From assembly GCF_009730915.1 (NCBI RefSeq), contig NC_052479.1, forward strand, positions 10,964,203 through 11,028,202: a stretch of DNA of 64,000 nucleotides, read 5' to 3'. Each line of letters opens with the position of its first letter. Position 1 is the first letter of the stretch. Below, piece after piece: positions 22,801 through 34,303 of the stretch. Made by a program: the position numbers and the translations under genes. Source of the stretch: Dioscorea cayenensis subsp. rotundata. Taxonomy: Eukaryota > Streptophyta > Magnoliopsida > Dioscoreales > Dioscoreaceae. Below the pieces are notes generated by a model. That model saw nothing but the letters and a program-made list of their open reading frames with translations. It did not search any database and was not told where the DNA came from.

Positions 22801-23635
22801 CGTCGGGATCTTTGGGGAGGTTAGTTCAGTCGATCTTGAATCACTACAGGGCTCCGATAATGTCTTTCAGGCTCAGTCACTCCTAGAAAGCAGGCAACAG
22901 GCTATACTTGGTCTCTTGATCACAGTCTATCCTGCTCTTGCCTGTTTACTATATATATATACTATAGTTTATGCTATGTACTAATCTTGTTCGTAGTGTC
23001 TGAAAGGGCCTAATCAAAATTCCCAGTCATAGTCACTTACCTTATCAAGGAAGGAGGCACCACTGCCATCTCTACTTAGCTTCCCTTTCTTTTGGCTTAA
23101 ACAATATTCATTGCCTTCTAGGGAAATAAATGGCAGCAGTAACGAGGGTAACCCTAAACCTTGGCTCTTATCTTAGACTATGCCCTATGCTGCCTGACGA
23201 CTGCATTTATTCCTACTCCTGCTACTACGAATGATACTGCTATGACTCCTAGTCCCATCTGAGACCTTTTTCCGGCACAAGCCCTTCCAGCAGTGCATTC
23301 GATGCCATCTCCTTATACAGTGCTTTCCAGCCTAATCCCGCTTATTTCGATTCTATCTACTATAAGTGTTAGATTTTTTATTCAATCGATTCATCTGCAG
23401 AGGGCATTCGATACATCCACCGTCACTTCTTCTTAGACCGTTCGTGCCCCGCTCACTTCCTTTAAGATACCGATGGTACCTAGAGAAGAGACTTTCAATC
23501 TCCTCGGGTTCTGTTCTATTTGTTAGTGGAATCCCCAAAAGTGGAAGAAGCGAAATGGTAAAGGTCCCTTCCCTCGCCACTTTCCTTGCCTTCCCTTGCC
23601 CATGGTTTTATAAGAAATGAATAATTTTGTTTGTT
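22801..23635. other. No gene recognised
   Basis: Short frames at 23353-23620 overlap on opposite strands. No motif was recognised. Confidence 0.4.
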
Positions 23636-24135
23636 TGAATGTGTGTATTCTTAGGACAGATAATGCAAAGGAGTATTTTCAAAGTTAGTTGAAGGAAGAC
23701 CTTGTAGAGCATGGAAGACTTCGCCAATCCTCTTGTCTCCATACAAAAAAACCGAATGGAGTCACTTAAAGGATGAATAGGCATCTTCTTGAGGTAGCCC
23801 GGTCTTCATTTTTATATATGCATGTTCCTAATCTTTCTTGGGGTGATGTTGTGTTGACGGTATGCTAATTGATTAATTAATAGAATGCCTTCTACTATGT
23901 TGATTGGTAAATCCCCACATTCCTCCTTCTGATCCTTGATTTTATGACCCGGGTGTGTCTGCTTCGTTCGTATTCTTTCTGGGTCCTAGTGGTAACAAAT
24001 TATATCCCCGCGTAATGCAATTAAGTGCGTCTTTCTTGGATACTTCTCGGACTCAGAAAGAGTATCGATGTTCTACCCGCAAGAAGTTCATATCTCTTGA
24101 TCTGACTTCTTGGAAAACACTCCGTTTTTTTCGGA
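23636..24135 (+). mobile_element. Ty1/copia polyprotein relic (integrase and linker)
   Basis: One frame, with stops, reads LRTDNAKEYF, LVEHGRLRQSSCLHT and MNRHLLEVARSSFLYMHVP, the copia integrase core around its second Asp and its catalytic Glu. The Glu of NGVTER is replaced by a TAA stop. Further on (about 23955-24130), GPSGNKLYPR, CVFLGYF-like and RTQKEYRCSTRKKFISLDLT match the copia segment between integrase and reverse transcriptase. No LTRs or flanking duplication were seen. Confidence 0.8.
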
Positions 24136-26369
24136 TGAAGGAAAAGCATTGAATGTTGATTTTCCTTCTGTCATGTCACTTAGTAGGAGAATGTTGTTGA
24201 GAATAGAGAGAGTACATCTCCTCCGCCAGGGGTGAGTGAAAAGGGGCAAGTACCTATTCCTCTTCTTCTTCCTTTAAATTAAATGGTAATTCTCCAAAAA
24301 GATCAACTGAGAGCAAACCACTTGAAGTCTACACTAGATAGAGAAAAGTACAGCCACCAATTCAGACTGCAGACCAATCGGGCTCTCAGTTTGAAGATCC
24401 GTGCTCCAATTCTGAATATCCAAGAAACACATCTGATCATTAGGAATAGGAAGAGTTTTTATGCATAACTTCCGCGACAAGTTTCACGTCATGGGATCCT
24501 TGGATCTATTCCTCTCCTCTTCTAAGGGAGACTCATAGGATCATTGACTCCACTTTTCTTCTGGTTGGTCAAAAAGTACACTCCCCTTCAATGCCTACAG
24601 AGACATAAGAGGATAAATTGAAGGAAGCTTGATCTTGATTTCCTTTCATAGTAAAAGATGACAAATCACTCACCAAGTCTTTCTTATGCAGACAGGAGAA
24701 CTTCTTGATGATGAGAATCATCTTTGATGCGCAAACCAAGAATCCATGATTCGTATGTACCAAACTCCGAGGACTACTGTGGCGGTACTAGACCTCTTCC
24801 CGGCTTGATGTATAGTTTATTATTCTCTAAAAGCATTGTACTGCTTAATCTTTTATTTACAATCCGAGTCCCGATCCTCTCAATAATCTTCGGTAAAAAT
24901 AGCTTAAAAAAATGTGCCTTGTTTCATTTTTTTCGACGTGAAAAAGGATAGGATCTTAAGAGGGAGATAGAAAAGGAGGATCTCGTAGATTCCTACTTAT
25001 TGGAAGAAAAAAACTTAAGACTTGTAGCTTCCAATGTGCAATGGAGTTTCAATACAATTGTCCGACTTTCCATCAAAGGATGAGTCGAAAGTTAAAGTAG
25101 CATATCTTGTTAGAATACCCTTTTATAGCTTAGCCACCTCGACCGAAAACTAAGAAAGGGAAGATCTACATCAATCAACCGCATATTACATTGCTGGACT
25201 GAGATTTCAGGTCTTCTAAGAAGACAAAAAAAGAATGTAAAAAAGAAGCTCGCTAAGCTTCTCTTCCCTCGCCTTCACAAAATGGCAATCTTGTAGTGGG
25301 TGTAGGTTCGAGTCCCCAAACCCCGCTTTGTTTTGTTTTGACATACAACCTTGGAAAAAGGCTTCAAAGTGTACTTGATCTCGGAGAGCCCTTCTTTTTC
25401 TTTTTTTGTCTACATGACCACCCTCGCTGGTTGTCATGATTGTGGGCAGTCCCTCGCCTCCGATTGACCCATGAAAAGCGGTCTTTTGGTCCAATAGCTC
25501 CTACATTGACCGCCGACGGGACTACTCGATTGACCGCCCGGAAAAGAAAGCCCTTCGGATGAGGGTGACGGTGCGAGCAGTCCCTCTTGTCTTGGAATCT
25601 GATCACGCTAAAGGTAGGCTTTGAACACTCCGATCGAAGACCGATCATTGGTTTTCCCTATGGAGCGATAGACGGAACCAAGGCGAATCTAATGTCTCTG
25701 TTAGGCATGAAGTCTATGTCATGTTGACTTTTGTGGGAAGGCATCCATTCAGCCTGATTCCCCAGTCAAGACAGCTGGCACTGATGGAAGACTAATCCCT
25801 CAATATGAAATCAATCAAGAAGTGAGGATAGAGTCTTTGATCTCTGGTTTTGAACCCTAAGACTACTAAAATGGAGTCTCTGCCCCCTTCTTTTGTCGGC
25901 TAGGAAGTTGGCTTTGCCTCGGCTTGTACAACTAGTTATGTAGATGACTCCACTACACCACGAAATAGGTCAGGCTTTCCCCGTGAGAGTCAGTGCATGA
26001 AAAGGGGTCAGTCCTTACCCTTCTGTGCTAACAGCAAGAAATCCAATAAAGATCTCCGTGTGCACTACGAAAGATAGAAAGAGCAGTGCAAGGAATTGTC
26101 CCACACAACAAGGGCTAAGCCTTGCACCGTCAAGGATCTTTCCATTCGTCAGTCAGCTCGGGTTAGCAATTCAAGGTCAAAGTCCGGATCTAGGATGAAG
26201 ATCTCCTTCCTCGCGGCACCCGCCTATCATTCTTCTTAGCAGGTGGAATAGTTGAATGAAGAAGACTGGCCTTACACGTTTACTTCACCAGGATAGAAAG
26301 GGCTTAGAGAATAGTAGCTGAGATTTCTAACCCAGACCAAAAGAGAGAACAAACAGACTATAAGGAAGT
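24136..26369. other. No gene recognised
   Basis: A 61-codon frame at 24283-24468 may continue the copia relic but cannot be matched. A T-arm-like GGTTCGAGTCC at 25307-25317 has no matching cloverleaf. The rest has short frames only. Confidence 0.4.
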
Positions 26370-26453
26370 TATGTGCAAAACAAGATTCAAGAACTGATTC
26401 AAGAAGGGAAGATTGTCGTGACAGATGAAGCACCCCCTATTGTGCCAAATCTC
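26370..26453 (+). mobile_element. Possible Ty3/gypsy gag scrap
   Basis: A short frame reads KIQELIQEGKIVVTDEAPPI before a stop and resembles the segment at 17660-17791. It is too short for firm assignment. Confidence 0.35.
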
Positions 26454-27462
26454 TAAGAGAAAGTAGGAGTTTCAAAAGATCCACTCCCTTCAGTCTCTGC
26501 TTTCAGTCCTTTCTTTCCACTTGCTTTAACCGCTTAGTAGATTAGATAGGCTAGCTGAGGCATACTTTGTTCTATCTTTGATATAGAAAAGAAAGTCAGT
26601 TCGAAGTTGACCAAGTAAGTGTTCCATTAGCCTTCTACTATCGCTTGCTTTCTTACCAAAGCTTAGTCAAGCTTCCCCTTCATCTTCCTCGTCCTATCTG
26701 ATTATCTTGCTAGCCTTACAGTACTTCCAGAGTCCATTCCATTAGTCTCTTCTCTTGTTCGGAAAAGGATTTATTTCGACCTATTAGTATTAGTATTAGT
26801 ATATAAGTCGGCTGGCTAGCCTTACAAATCTAAAACTAGAGCTATTAGCACTGTGGTGTATCTGGCCTCTATTGCCTACGCTAGCTTGGTGCTTGTTAGT
26901 CAGTAGCTCTAGTTGGCATCGTTGAATCCCGATAGTGGTATTGTATAACATGTAATAAATAAGAGCACGCCTGCTTTTATTGTTTTTCCAAGCCACTGCA
27001 TGAAATGCGCATGGAGTCCTTCTTGCCGATAGCAAAAATAGTGGTATAGACAATCAAGCTTCAGCTGCAAGCAAGTAGTCCAGTAGCTAGAAAGCTAGCA
27101 GCAGCAAGGGCAATGAGCAAGCAAGCGGTAGCCAAGGATACAGCTTTGAAGCGATAAGTTGCGGGGTAGCCAGGCCCAGTGGGCAGAGCGGTCCAATCAG
27201 GCAAGTCAGGGATATGAAAGCAATAGCTGAAGCTCACCCCAATTGGGAAAAGGGAACCCTTTCCAAGACCTCATACCTCTAGAGCGTACTGAAAGAGTGT
27301 AGGAGCCAACTCTATTGGAAGAGGCACAGGGAGAAAGGAGTGGGGAATCTCTATGCGTGAGGTCTGCCTTTAAAAAGGATGAGTGGTGGAAACTCCTTCT
27401 CTATCCTACAGATTTGAAGCTCGCAACCTATGAATGGGTTGAAAAAAGGGACGGGACAAGAA
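26454..27462. other. No gene recognised
   Basis: Contains a run of TATTAGTATTAG units near 26783-26803 and an AG-rich, AGCAAG-repeating stretch near 27060-27130. No coding family was seen. Confidence 0.4.
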
Positions 27463-27890
27463 AAAAATCCCCTTTCGGGGGAGAAGGTTGGATTGTTAGT
27501 GTGGACAATTTAGAAGATCTAATTGGAGGGCATGTATGGTTAGGTTCCATTTGTATACTTGGCGGAATTTGGCATATCTTAACCAAACCCTTTGTATGGG
27601 GTCAGCGTGCATTTGTATGGTCTAGAGAGGCTTACTTGTCTTATAGGTTAGGCACTTTATCTGTCTTTGGTTTCATTGCTTATTGTTTCATCTGGTTAAA
27701 TAATACCACTGAGTTTGAAGGGCCCACCAGGCCAGAAGCTTCTCAAGCTCAAGCAATGACTTTTCTAGTTAGAGACCAACGTCTTGGGGCTAACGTGGGA
27801 TCTGCTCAAGGACCTACTGGTTTAGGTAAATATCTCATGCCTTCCTAGTCTGGAGAGGTTCTTTTTTGCATCAAAAAATGCGCTTTTAAA
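27463..27890 (+). pseudogene. Plastid psbC (CP43) fragment, copy 1
   Basis: PsbC is the CP43 inner antenna protein of photosystem II and is normally plastid-encoded. This fragment reads [40 protein letters not shown] and [20 protein letters not shown], the large lumenal-loop part of CP43, then a TAG at 27846-27848. The four or so residues usual between NNTA and EFYGPT are deleted, as in copy 2. The frame continues upstream to 27315 in unrelated sequence. It is plastid DNA that passed through the mitochondrion. It cannot make a working protein because both ends of the gene are absent. Confidence 0.9.
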
Positions 27891-28345
27891 AAATATAATC
27901 GTCAGAAAAAATGAAAAAAAGGTTGAAATTCGTGAAAATTGATGCAAAAAAGACAAAACGGGATTGATTTCCGGAAGAAAGGTTAGATACCTGCTTGTAT
28001 TTTTTTTTGAAATGGGATGGTCTTCAAACTCCCGAGATGCAGTCTAGACTGCGGGCTCTCCCCTTTCTGACTGGACTGACTCGGGGAAGGCTCAATTTGA
28101 CCTCCTCCGGAGCATGCTTCACAGCCACTCATTCGTCCTGACCAAAGAGTAGAATCTATCTCTCAGCGATTCCTTTCTCCGCTAATCACCCCTTCCCAAC
28201 CAGCCCCCCCGATCGATCGTCGGTTGATCGGCGATAGGGGTTGAGATGGTTCGAAGTTGTCGGAACGAATCGTTTGTTTGCTTTATCGAACAAAGCTTGA
28301 TTAGGGGGTCGTCGGTTAGCCCCCTATTTTCAACCATTACAGCTG
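27466..28345 (+). repeat. Direct repeat, copy 1 (psbC fragment plus flank)
   Basis: About 880 bases match 45017-45900 in the same orientation, including the psbC piece and about 450 bases beyond it, up to CCCCCTATTTTCAACCATTA. After that the copies diverge abruptly. The flanking part contains a frame beginning MVRS and NESFVCF in both copies. Confidence 0.8.
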
Positions 28346-28636
28346 GTGTTGACCAGCTTTTCGATACGGACGGACACGAAGAAAAACGCAGGCAGCGGAA
28401 ATGCAAAAGAGAAGAACAAAGATTCCCGACCCTAATGACTCAACCACAAATCTGTTGAATGAAGGGGGATTGCTTACTCTCAGCCACTAGTTAGAAGGAA
28501 ATCCCTTGACTGAGCATAAGCTCAGTCAAGTGAGGCGGGTGGAGATTCCATTCGAAGTAACATAACAGGATTCGTTAATGCACCATCTTCAAAAAAAAGC
28601 GGGATCCGGAGTTTTCGAGAAAAGGTCCCATCCGTC
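28346..28636. other. No gene recognised
   Basis: Spacer between the psbC repeat and the nad1 leader repeat. It contains a short palindromic CTTGACTGAGC-GCTCAGTCAAG pair at about 28505-28528. Confidence 0.4.
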
Positions 28637-28720
28637 AATATCATGATTGGGTCGACCAGGCCAGATCATAAGTGAAATATCATGATCGGGTCGACCAGGT
28701 CAGGCCCGATCATGAGTGAA
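28637..28720 (+). repeat. Tandem duplication just upstream of nad1 exon 1
   Basis: Two units starting AATATCATGATYGGGTCGAC (about 39 and 45 bases) follow one another and end 13 bases before the nad1 start. The second unit has a small insertion. The pair may lie in the nad1 5' leader. Confidence 0.75.
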
Positions 28721-28733
28721 TAGAAAATCTAAA

Positions 28734-29120
28734 ACGTACATTGCTGTTCCAGCGGAAATACTTGGTTTAATTCTACCACTTCTACTAGGAGTAGCCTTTT
28801 TAGTGCTAGCTGAACGTAAAGTAATGGCTTTTGTGCAACGTCGAAAGGGTCCTGATGTAGTGGGATCGTTCGGATTGTTACAACCTCTAGCAGATGGTTC
28901 GAAATTGATTCTAAAAGAACCTATTTCACCAAGTAGTGCTAATTTATCCCTTTTTAGAATGGCTCCTGTGGCTACATTTATGTTAAGTCTGGTCGCTTGG
29001 GCCGTTGTACCATTTGATTATTGTATGGTATTGTCAGATCCGAACATAGGGCTACTTTATTTGTTTGCCATATCTTCGCTAGGTGTTTATGGAATTATTA
29101 TAGCGGGTTGGTCTAGTAAT
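28734..29120 (+). CDS. nad1 exon 1, intact, with ACG start
   Basis: The 387-base exon reads [59 protein letters not shown] and ends [13 protein letters not shown], the usual end of nad1 exon 1. The first codon is ACG (28734-28736), as in many angiosperms where C-to-U editing makes AUG. There are two or three membrane spans. A few Ser and Pro codons sit where editing usually gives Leu (GSKLI, SDPNI), so this looks like unedited mitochondrial DNA and not a processed copy. One residue (DYCMV for DYGMV) is a true change. It is followed by the 5' half of trans-spliced intron 1. If the window is nuclear, this exon is silent. Confidence 0.9.
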
Positions 29121-29503
29121 TAGGGGGGCGGCCGTTCGGTCGCCTATGATAGACGGACCAATTGGTCAAAAAAGGTTTGTGCCGCAGGTGTTGAACGATC
29201 TACTCTACACAGGTGTGGGCTTACAGGGCTAGGGCTCATAAACCCTTTCTTTCATCAAGAGGGCCCTGGTCGGTTACTTTTCTGGGCCGGGATCGAGAAG
29301 TGGAAGTCATAAAAAAGAGATCTTTCTCTTCGCACCTCAGATCAAGAGGAAAGGTAGCTTGTCAAGCTGGCCTATATCTTCAATATTATAGTTGTCTTTT
29401 AACCGGCTGTTCTTCTTTGTCAACGCTACTAAGGACCCCTAGGTTCGCCTGCTTGATGAATAAAAGAACATAAGAAAGGGTAATAAAAAAAGGAAAAGGC
29501 GAC
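29121..29503 (+). other. 5' half of nad1 intron 1 (trans-spliced), cut by an LTR
   Basis: The sequence after the exon (TAGGGGGGCGGCC) is that usually found after nad1 exon 1. It runs about 380 bases to the start of a solo LTR at 29504 and should resume after 32641. Confidence 0.6.
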
Positions 29504-32500
29504 TGATTGATCGCCCGCAAGTGTACGGGATCGTCAAGTAATACCCTGTGAGTGACACAGGGGTCGTAGTATTCCATGGGGCCAAGGAAGTATTATTACT
29601 CACCCTTCATCTATTATCTAGTCTACAATTCTTGGTATGATGAACAAATGAAATAAAATAAAATAAACTAACTAAACTATGACCTGGTAACTAGCACACA
29701 GATGTAAATAAACAAGGAAGTATCAAGCATGAGAAGGTAGTGTTTGGACAAGGAATCCACCTAGGGTTGTCATTAAGTCCCGAACTAGGATGAGTTAAAG
29801 ATGCATTGATGATAATTGAGACCAAGAGACCTCGTGAGTAGATTAGCCCCAATCTCTCGGTGACTAACCCCTGATCCCATACGAATGTCAATCGGAATCT
29901 CTTTCGGATTAACACACTGACAAGTTCCCCTTGCTATTATCCCGCAAGTGGACGGGTTTGTCGAAGTAATAATCCCGGGTGAGCGGGTCGAATCCACGGG
30001 GAGTAGGGAGTAAAGACACTTAATTCGATTCTTAGCTATGTTAAGTATCAACAATGATAAGTGTGGTAATGATTCAATTCTCAGAAATTAAAATCAACAA
30101 GTAAGAGAGCAAAAGTAAGGAGAAGGTAAGGCAATCGATAAAGATGGTGTACTCGGATGATGCTTCACCTAGGATAATCGCTTCAAGTGCAAGAACTCTA
30201 TTATGCTTCCTAATCAATGCAATGGTGAGTCGTGGAAATCCTTACATACATAGTCCCAAATCTAAGGTCAACTATGTCTAACTCTATACATGTCCCGGAG
30301 GAGAAATCGAACAATCTCTACACCTCGCACTCGCATAGAGTTGCAATAAGCTCTAGGGATTCCAAGTGATAAATCTCTTCCCTAGATTTAGACCTAACCC
30401 TTTGGTCCAGGCGGAAGGTCCCTAGCCACAATTAAGCCCTAGATACTAAGATCACCTCAACGCTTCACTCCATTGCACGAGCAACTAGGCCCCAGCGAAG
30501 TTTCATCCCTTAGACTATTCACTCTATTATGGCCGCAAAGAACTCAAGGAACGGAGGTAGAATCTATCACGTCAGAGGGGAAAGGGGACGCTCCTGTACC
30601 TCTCGACTCACCCTCTCAACCCTCTCCAACCTAGCTTTGTCTAACGCTCATAGTGTGTCACTCACTCACAAGGTTACCAACAAGAACTCTCAAACCTAGT
30701 GTCACTCTAGGGGAAATGTTCATACAATCAAGTATTCAAGGTTGGAACTCACAATAAGCATCAATTTATTGAAAGCATAATAAAGAAGTTCAATGAAACG
30801 AATACATCCTAGGGTTCACAATCACCCAAGTACCCACTAGGGGTTTAGCTCTCCATGGAGCTAAGTACAATCAAAGAAATCGAATGTAAAAGCAATGAAT
30901 CCATAAAGAAACCCACTCGATGGTCGTGTCGATGGTCTTGTGGAAAGTCCTCTACTCGTCGTCCAAGGAGTCCTTCGTCCGGTATAGGATACGCCTCGAT
31001 CGAAGCTCCCCTACCAACCTTCTTCCTTATGGAATCATGATTTGCAACAGTAACCTGCTACAGTACTATGCCAGAACTACTCCCGAATCTGCTTTCCATC
31101 AAGGTAACATAAACGGGCACACGTTTATGCTGTGGATCGCTTTGCTTCTTCAATGACGGATAAGATAATGGAGATCTTGTTCTATGTGCATAGGTCGGAA
31201 TGCTTGAGTGTGACTTCCCTTGTGCCCCTCCAAATGGTTGTGTAAACTCAAATACGGGGAGGTTGGCACACACTCTAGCATCTCGCACCCGACTTATATC
31301 TTCGCATTTGAACTTTAACAAGATTTCGTCCAAAATCGGTGCATTGTGATCCACATTGGCTTCTTTCCTTCATAATTAGTTTCACAACCCTACATGCACG
31401 AAAGTAACTTAAAAACACACATATTAGTGTAAAAACCCGAGAAAAGTAATGCTCAACATAAGGAAATAATACTTCGCATTCATATGGCACAAGCACTTGT
31501 CACACACCTATGATCACATTATGTTATTAGAGTTCTCTAATAGGAGTAAACTTACTATCCTTCGGCTTAAACCTAGCAATGGAGGGCTACCAACACCAGA
31601 TCTCTCGGCGTGTAGGCACAAGCATCCCCTTTCAGTCTCTCCTAGATCTAGTACAGGTGAGTAGGTCACATCTACGCATACAACTCATAGTAGAATTAGG
31701 GATCTCTCCATACATGTAATTCTAGACATGAAAGCATGAAAGATTGAATCTCAAACAACCATCAAAAATCAATGAAGAACAATATTCCAAGTTCATACAC
31801 AAGATTAGCCCTAGGGTTCATCCAAATCCAAACACAACAATAAGTTAATCCCTCATGACAAGGGACACTTAAATAACATACAAGGAAAAGAAAGACAATA
31901 AAGAAGCAAGAAAACCCCCTTTATGGTCTAGATCCCCTTGAATGGATGAAGCCTTGAATGGTGATGCAATGGTGGCTTAGATCTTCACTCCAACTTCTTC
32001 TCCTATGCTCCTCTCCCTCTTGGTGATGATGTGTGCTCGTTTCTCACAAGGATCGTAGCCGGAAGATGGCCGGAAGGCCTCAAGAGTATGTGGTGGCGGC
32101 GGCCCAAGAGGCCAAGAAGAAGTCTAGCCAAAAGTCTTCCAAGATCCCTAATATACCCTCCAAATGGCCTCCATCCCGAGTGCCATACCACTCGCTATGG
32201 AGCTCAACATTGACACTATTTGGGGTAGGCAAACTCCATCAAGTAATATCTTCTATTATACCTACATCGACCATCCCGGGTTCCATCACGGGGCACCATT
32301 GAGGCCAGTATGCCATGATTAGATTCCCCGACTCGAAAACTCCCCGGGTGCTACGTTGGAAACTACAGGTGTTTTTCCCTACGATTGTCGGGCCACGCCA
32401 CAAGCACTACAGATGACTCGACTCTGACCTTTGCTACAGGGAATACCCTACAGCTACGATATGGTTTTTCTTCTCTTTTTCGCCCGAATCATATCTTCGT

Positions 32501-32636
32501 GTCTTGCATGGCATTCCCATGCCCTGAAAAGCAAATAACACACGATTAAGCACAAAATGGGCATCAATTCTAATGAAAATACATGCTAGAGATAACAAAT
32601 ACATATACTAAAATACGTACATTTAGACACTTATCA
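29504..32636 (-). mobile_element. Solo LTR E (minus orientation), interrupted by solo LTR C
   Basis: In minus orientation it begins TGATAAGTGTCTAAATGTAC at 32636 and ends CACTTGCGGG...ATCA at 29504, the same ends as the LTRs of the elements at 46-60 kb. Without the inner insertion it is about 1543 bases. Flanking five bases are GCGAC (29499-29503) and GCAAC (32637-32641), a target-site duplication with one G/A difference. No internal retrotransposon region remains, so it is a solo LTR left by LTR-LTR recombination. Confidence 0.85.
29918..31502 (-). mobile_element. Solo LTR C nested in LTR E
   Basis: It runs from TGACAAGTTCCCC to CACTTGTCA and is flanked by perfect CACAC duplications (29913-29917, 31503-31507). 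It is a close relative of solo LTR D at 36339-38197, sharing most of its length in the same orientation. The frames inside are translations of LTR sequence. The strand is inferred from the CTTGCGGG end, which matches the 3' ends of the other LTRs. Confidence 0.88.
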
Positions 32637-32641
32637 GCAAC

Positions 32642-33993
32642 GAAAGCGCACTACAAGATCTGATCGAGTCAGTGGTCGAGTTAGCCTAGCCTCGCCTACA
32701 AAAAAGAAAGAAATAGTAGGCGAGCGAGTTAGCGAAGATGCTTAGGCTTATAGATAAGAGAGCGTCGATGCGTAGCCTTTATTCTACTATGCTACCCAAA
32801 GTCACTTAGCTCAACCTTAATTTCCTTTAGTAAAAGGGGGGGACACTACATAGAAGAATCACAGTTCGCTTAATTTACTAAGGTATAACCTTTCGGTCCC
32901 TTGGGAAAAGTCGCTTTGCACCACTGATAGATTACTAAAGATTCAATATAAAAGGTGCTACTTTGCTTCACAAGCCTTTCTCCTTGTCAGTCAACTAAGT
33001 AGGTCGAACAACCCCCTGCGAATATGTAAATCTAAGGAGCATGCCGCAAAATAATGGATGGTCCCCTGTGCATTTCAATCTTTCTAGAATGGATTGAATG
33101 AAAGTACCTTACCCCTCCCTCATGGTGAACCTCTCCTTGTGATCGGGATGAGGAAGATGCCTCCCAGCCGGGGGGCGGACCGAATCGGAGTTTCCTTAGG
33201 TAGCCACGGACCTACAGTTATCCTTAAACTTCCGTGCTTGGTGGAGAAGAAGCGAACAAAGGTATACTCGCCTGTTATCTTATTCTCTGCCTCAGACTGG
33301 GATAGCTTGCCAGCTGGGCCCTCTAGAAGAAAGTTGGAGCAAAATTCATTGTATCAGAACATATTACCCATTTTTGGGGTCAAGGGGCGGAATAACCTCT
33401 CGATCTACTTACTGCAGCCCAAGACAGGCGTCGTCATCTAGGCCTTCCCTATTGCTTTGATCTCTTCTACGGCTAGGACGTTGTCTGGGAAAAGAGCCAT
33501 TGTTAGTGGTTGTTTCCATTTGGTTGTGACTATGCATTTATCTCGGACCACGAAGGCCCCGGTCGTGCTTCTGGTTTCCATTCCCATCATCATATTATAT
33601 TGAAGGAAACTCGTAGGGTTCTGCCATAAGAACTTGGAGTCCGTATCATGGTGAAGGTAAGGTAACGTTGTAATTTTTGCTCAATAAACTGACCGAATGA
33701 GTTCGAGTTATTGGCTCATCCGACCCGACAACATTCATGAGTCGTTCGTTCAATTATCCCTCGGAGATATGGTCGAGAAGTGCCATGCATTGTCGCCCCC
33801 TGTCCTTTCTTTCTCTTAGTCCCACCCGGTCCCCTCTGGAGTAATAAAGAAATGGAAAAAAAGGGGACTTCTACTGCGGGCTATGCCACACATGACTTAT
33901 GAGGGAAGTAGCATCCGTCCCATCACAAGCACCTACAATGTCATGATCACATTGGTTAACCCTTTTATGGTAGTTCAATGGATGGTCGGCCCC
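32642..33993. other. Mitochondria-like spacer, with nad4 intron 3 start at its right end
   Basis: No gene was recognised at 32642-33860. From about 33860 to 33993, read antisense, the sequence directly follows the nad4 exon end with GGGCCGACCATCC and is probably the start of nad4 intron 3. A 115-codon plus-strand frame at 33094-33441 has no match. Confidence 0.4.
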
Positions 33994-34290
33994 CCAACAA
34001 GAAAAGGTAGAAATATGGAAACTTCTCTGCCATTTGGATCGGAGAATTTATGGAGGAAATCGGGTTTTAAATTTCCAGAAACCGCATGATTATATAGCCA
34101 AAGGGAATAGGATGCGCCTAAAATCATCCCAAGCGCTGCTAATGTGGCTACTTAGATATTTCTTTGGAAAGCTCCTACTAAGATTGGAAAATCCCCGATA
34201 AAGTTGCTAGTACCAGGTGAACTCATATTGGCCAAAGTGGAAGAGAAGGAAATAGTAGGGAGATTTGGCATGGTGCGATAACTTTAGCTA
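33994..34290 (-). pseudogene. nad4 exon 3 fragment with an in-frame TAA
   Basis: NAD4 is an antiporter-like subunit of complex I. The antisense frame reads MPNLPTISFSSTLANMSSPG, then FIGDFPILVGAFQRNI, a TAA stop, VATLAALGMILGASYSLWLY and SGNLKPDFLHKFSDPNGREV, ending FLPFLVG where exon 3 normally ends. The family has QRNSLVATL at the stop position. Upstream codons of the exon are missing; the LINE begins about 14 bases beyond. It is a broken, partial copy. Confidence 0.88.
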
Positions 34291-34303
34291 ATAACAAATA
34301 GCA

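Noticed and set aside
25290..25325. T-arm-like GGTTCGAGTCC suggesting a tRNA
   Set aside because: No D-arm, anticodon arm or pairing acceptor stem within 80 bases upstream.
27315..27462. Upstream extension of the psbC frame with an apparent start
   Set aside because: No psbC similarity; it is open sequence fused by chance to the fragment.
32003..32302. Overlapping short frames on both strands
   Set aside because: They lie in solo LTR E and are translations of non-coding LTR sequence.
33883..34089. Plus-strand frame of 68 codons
   Set aside because: Antisense shadow of nad4 exon 3 and its intron.
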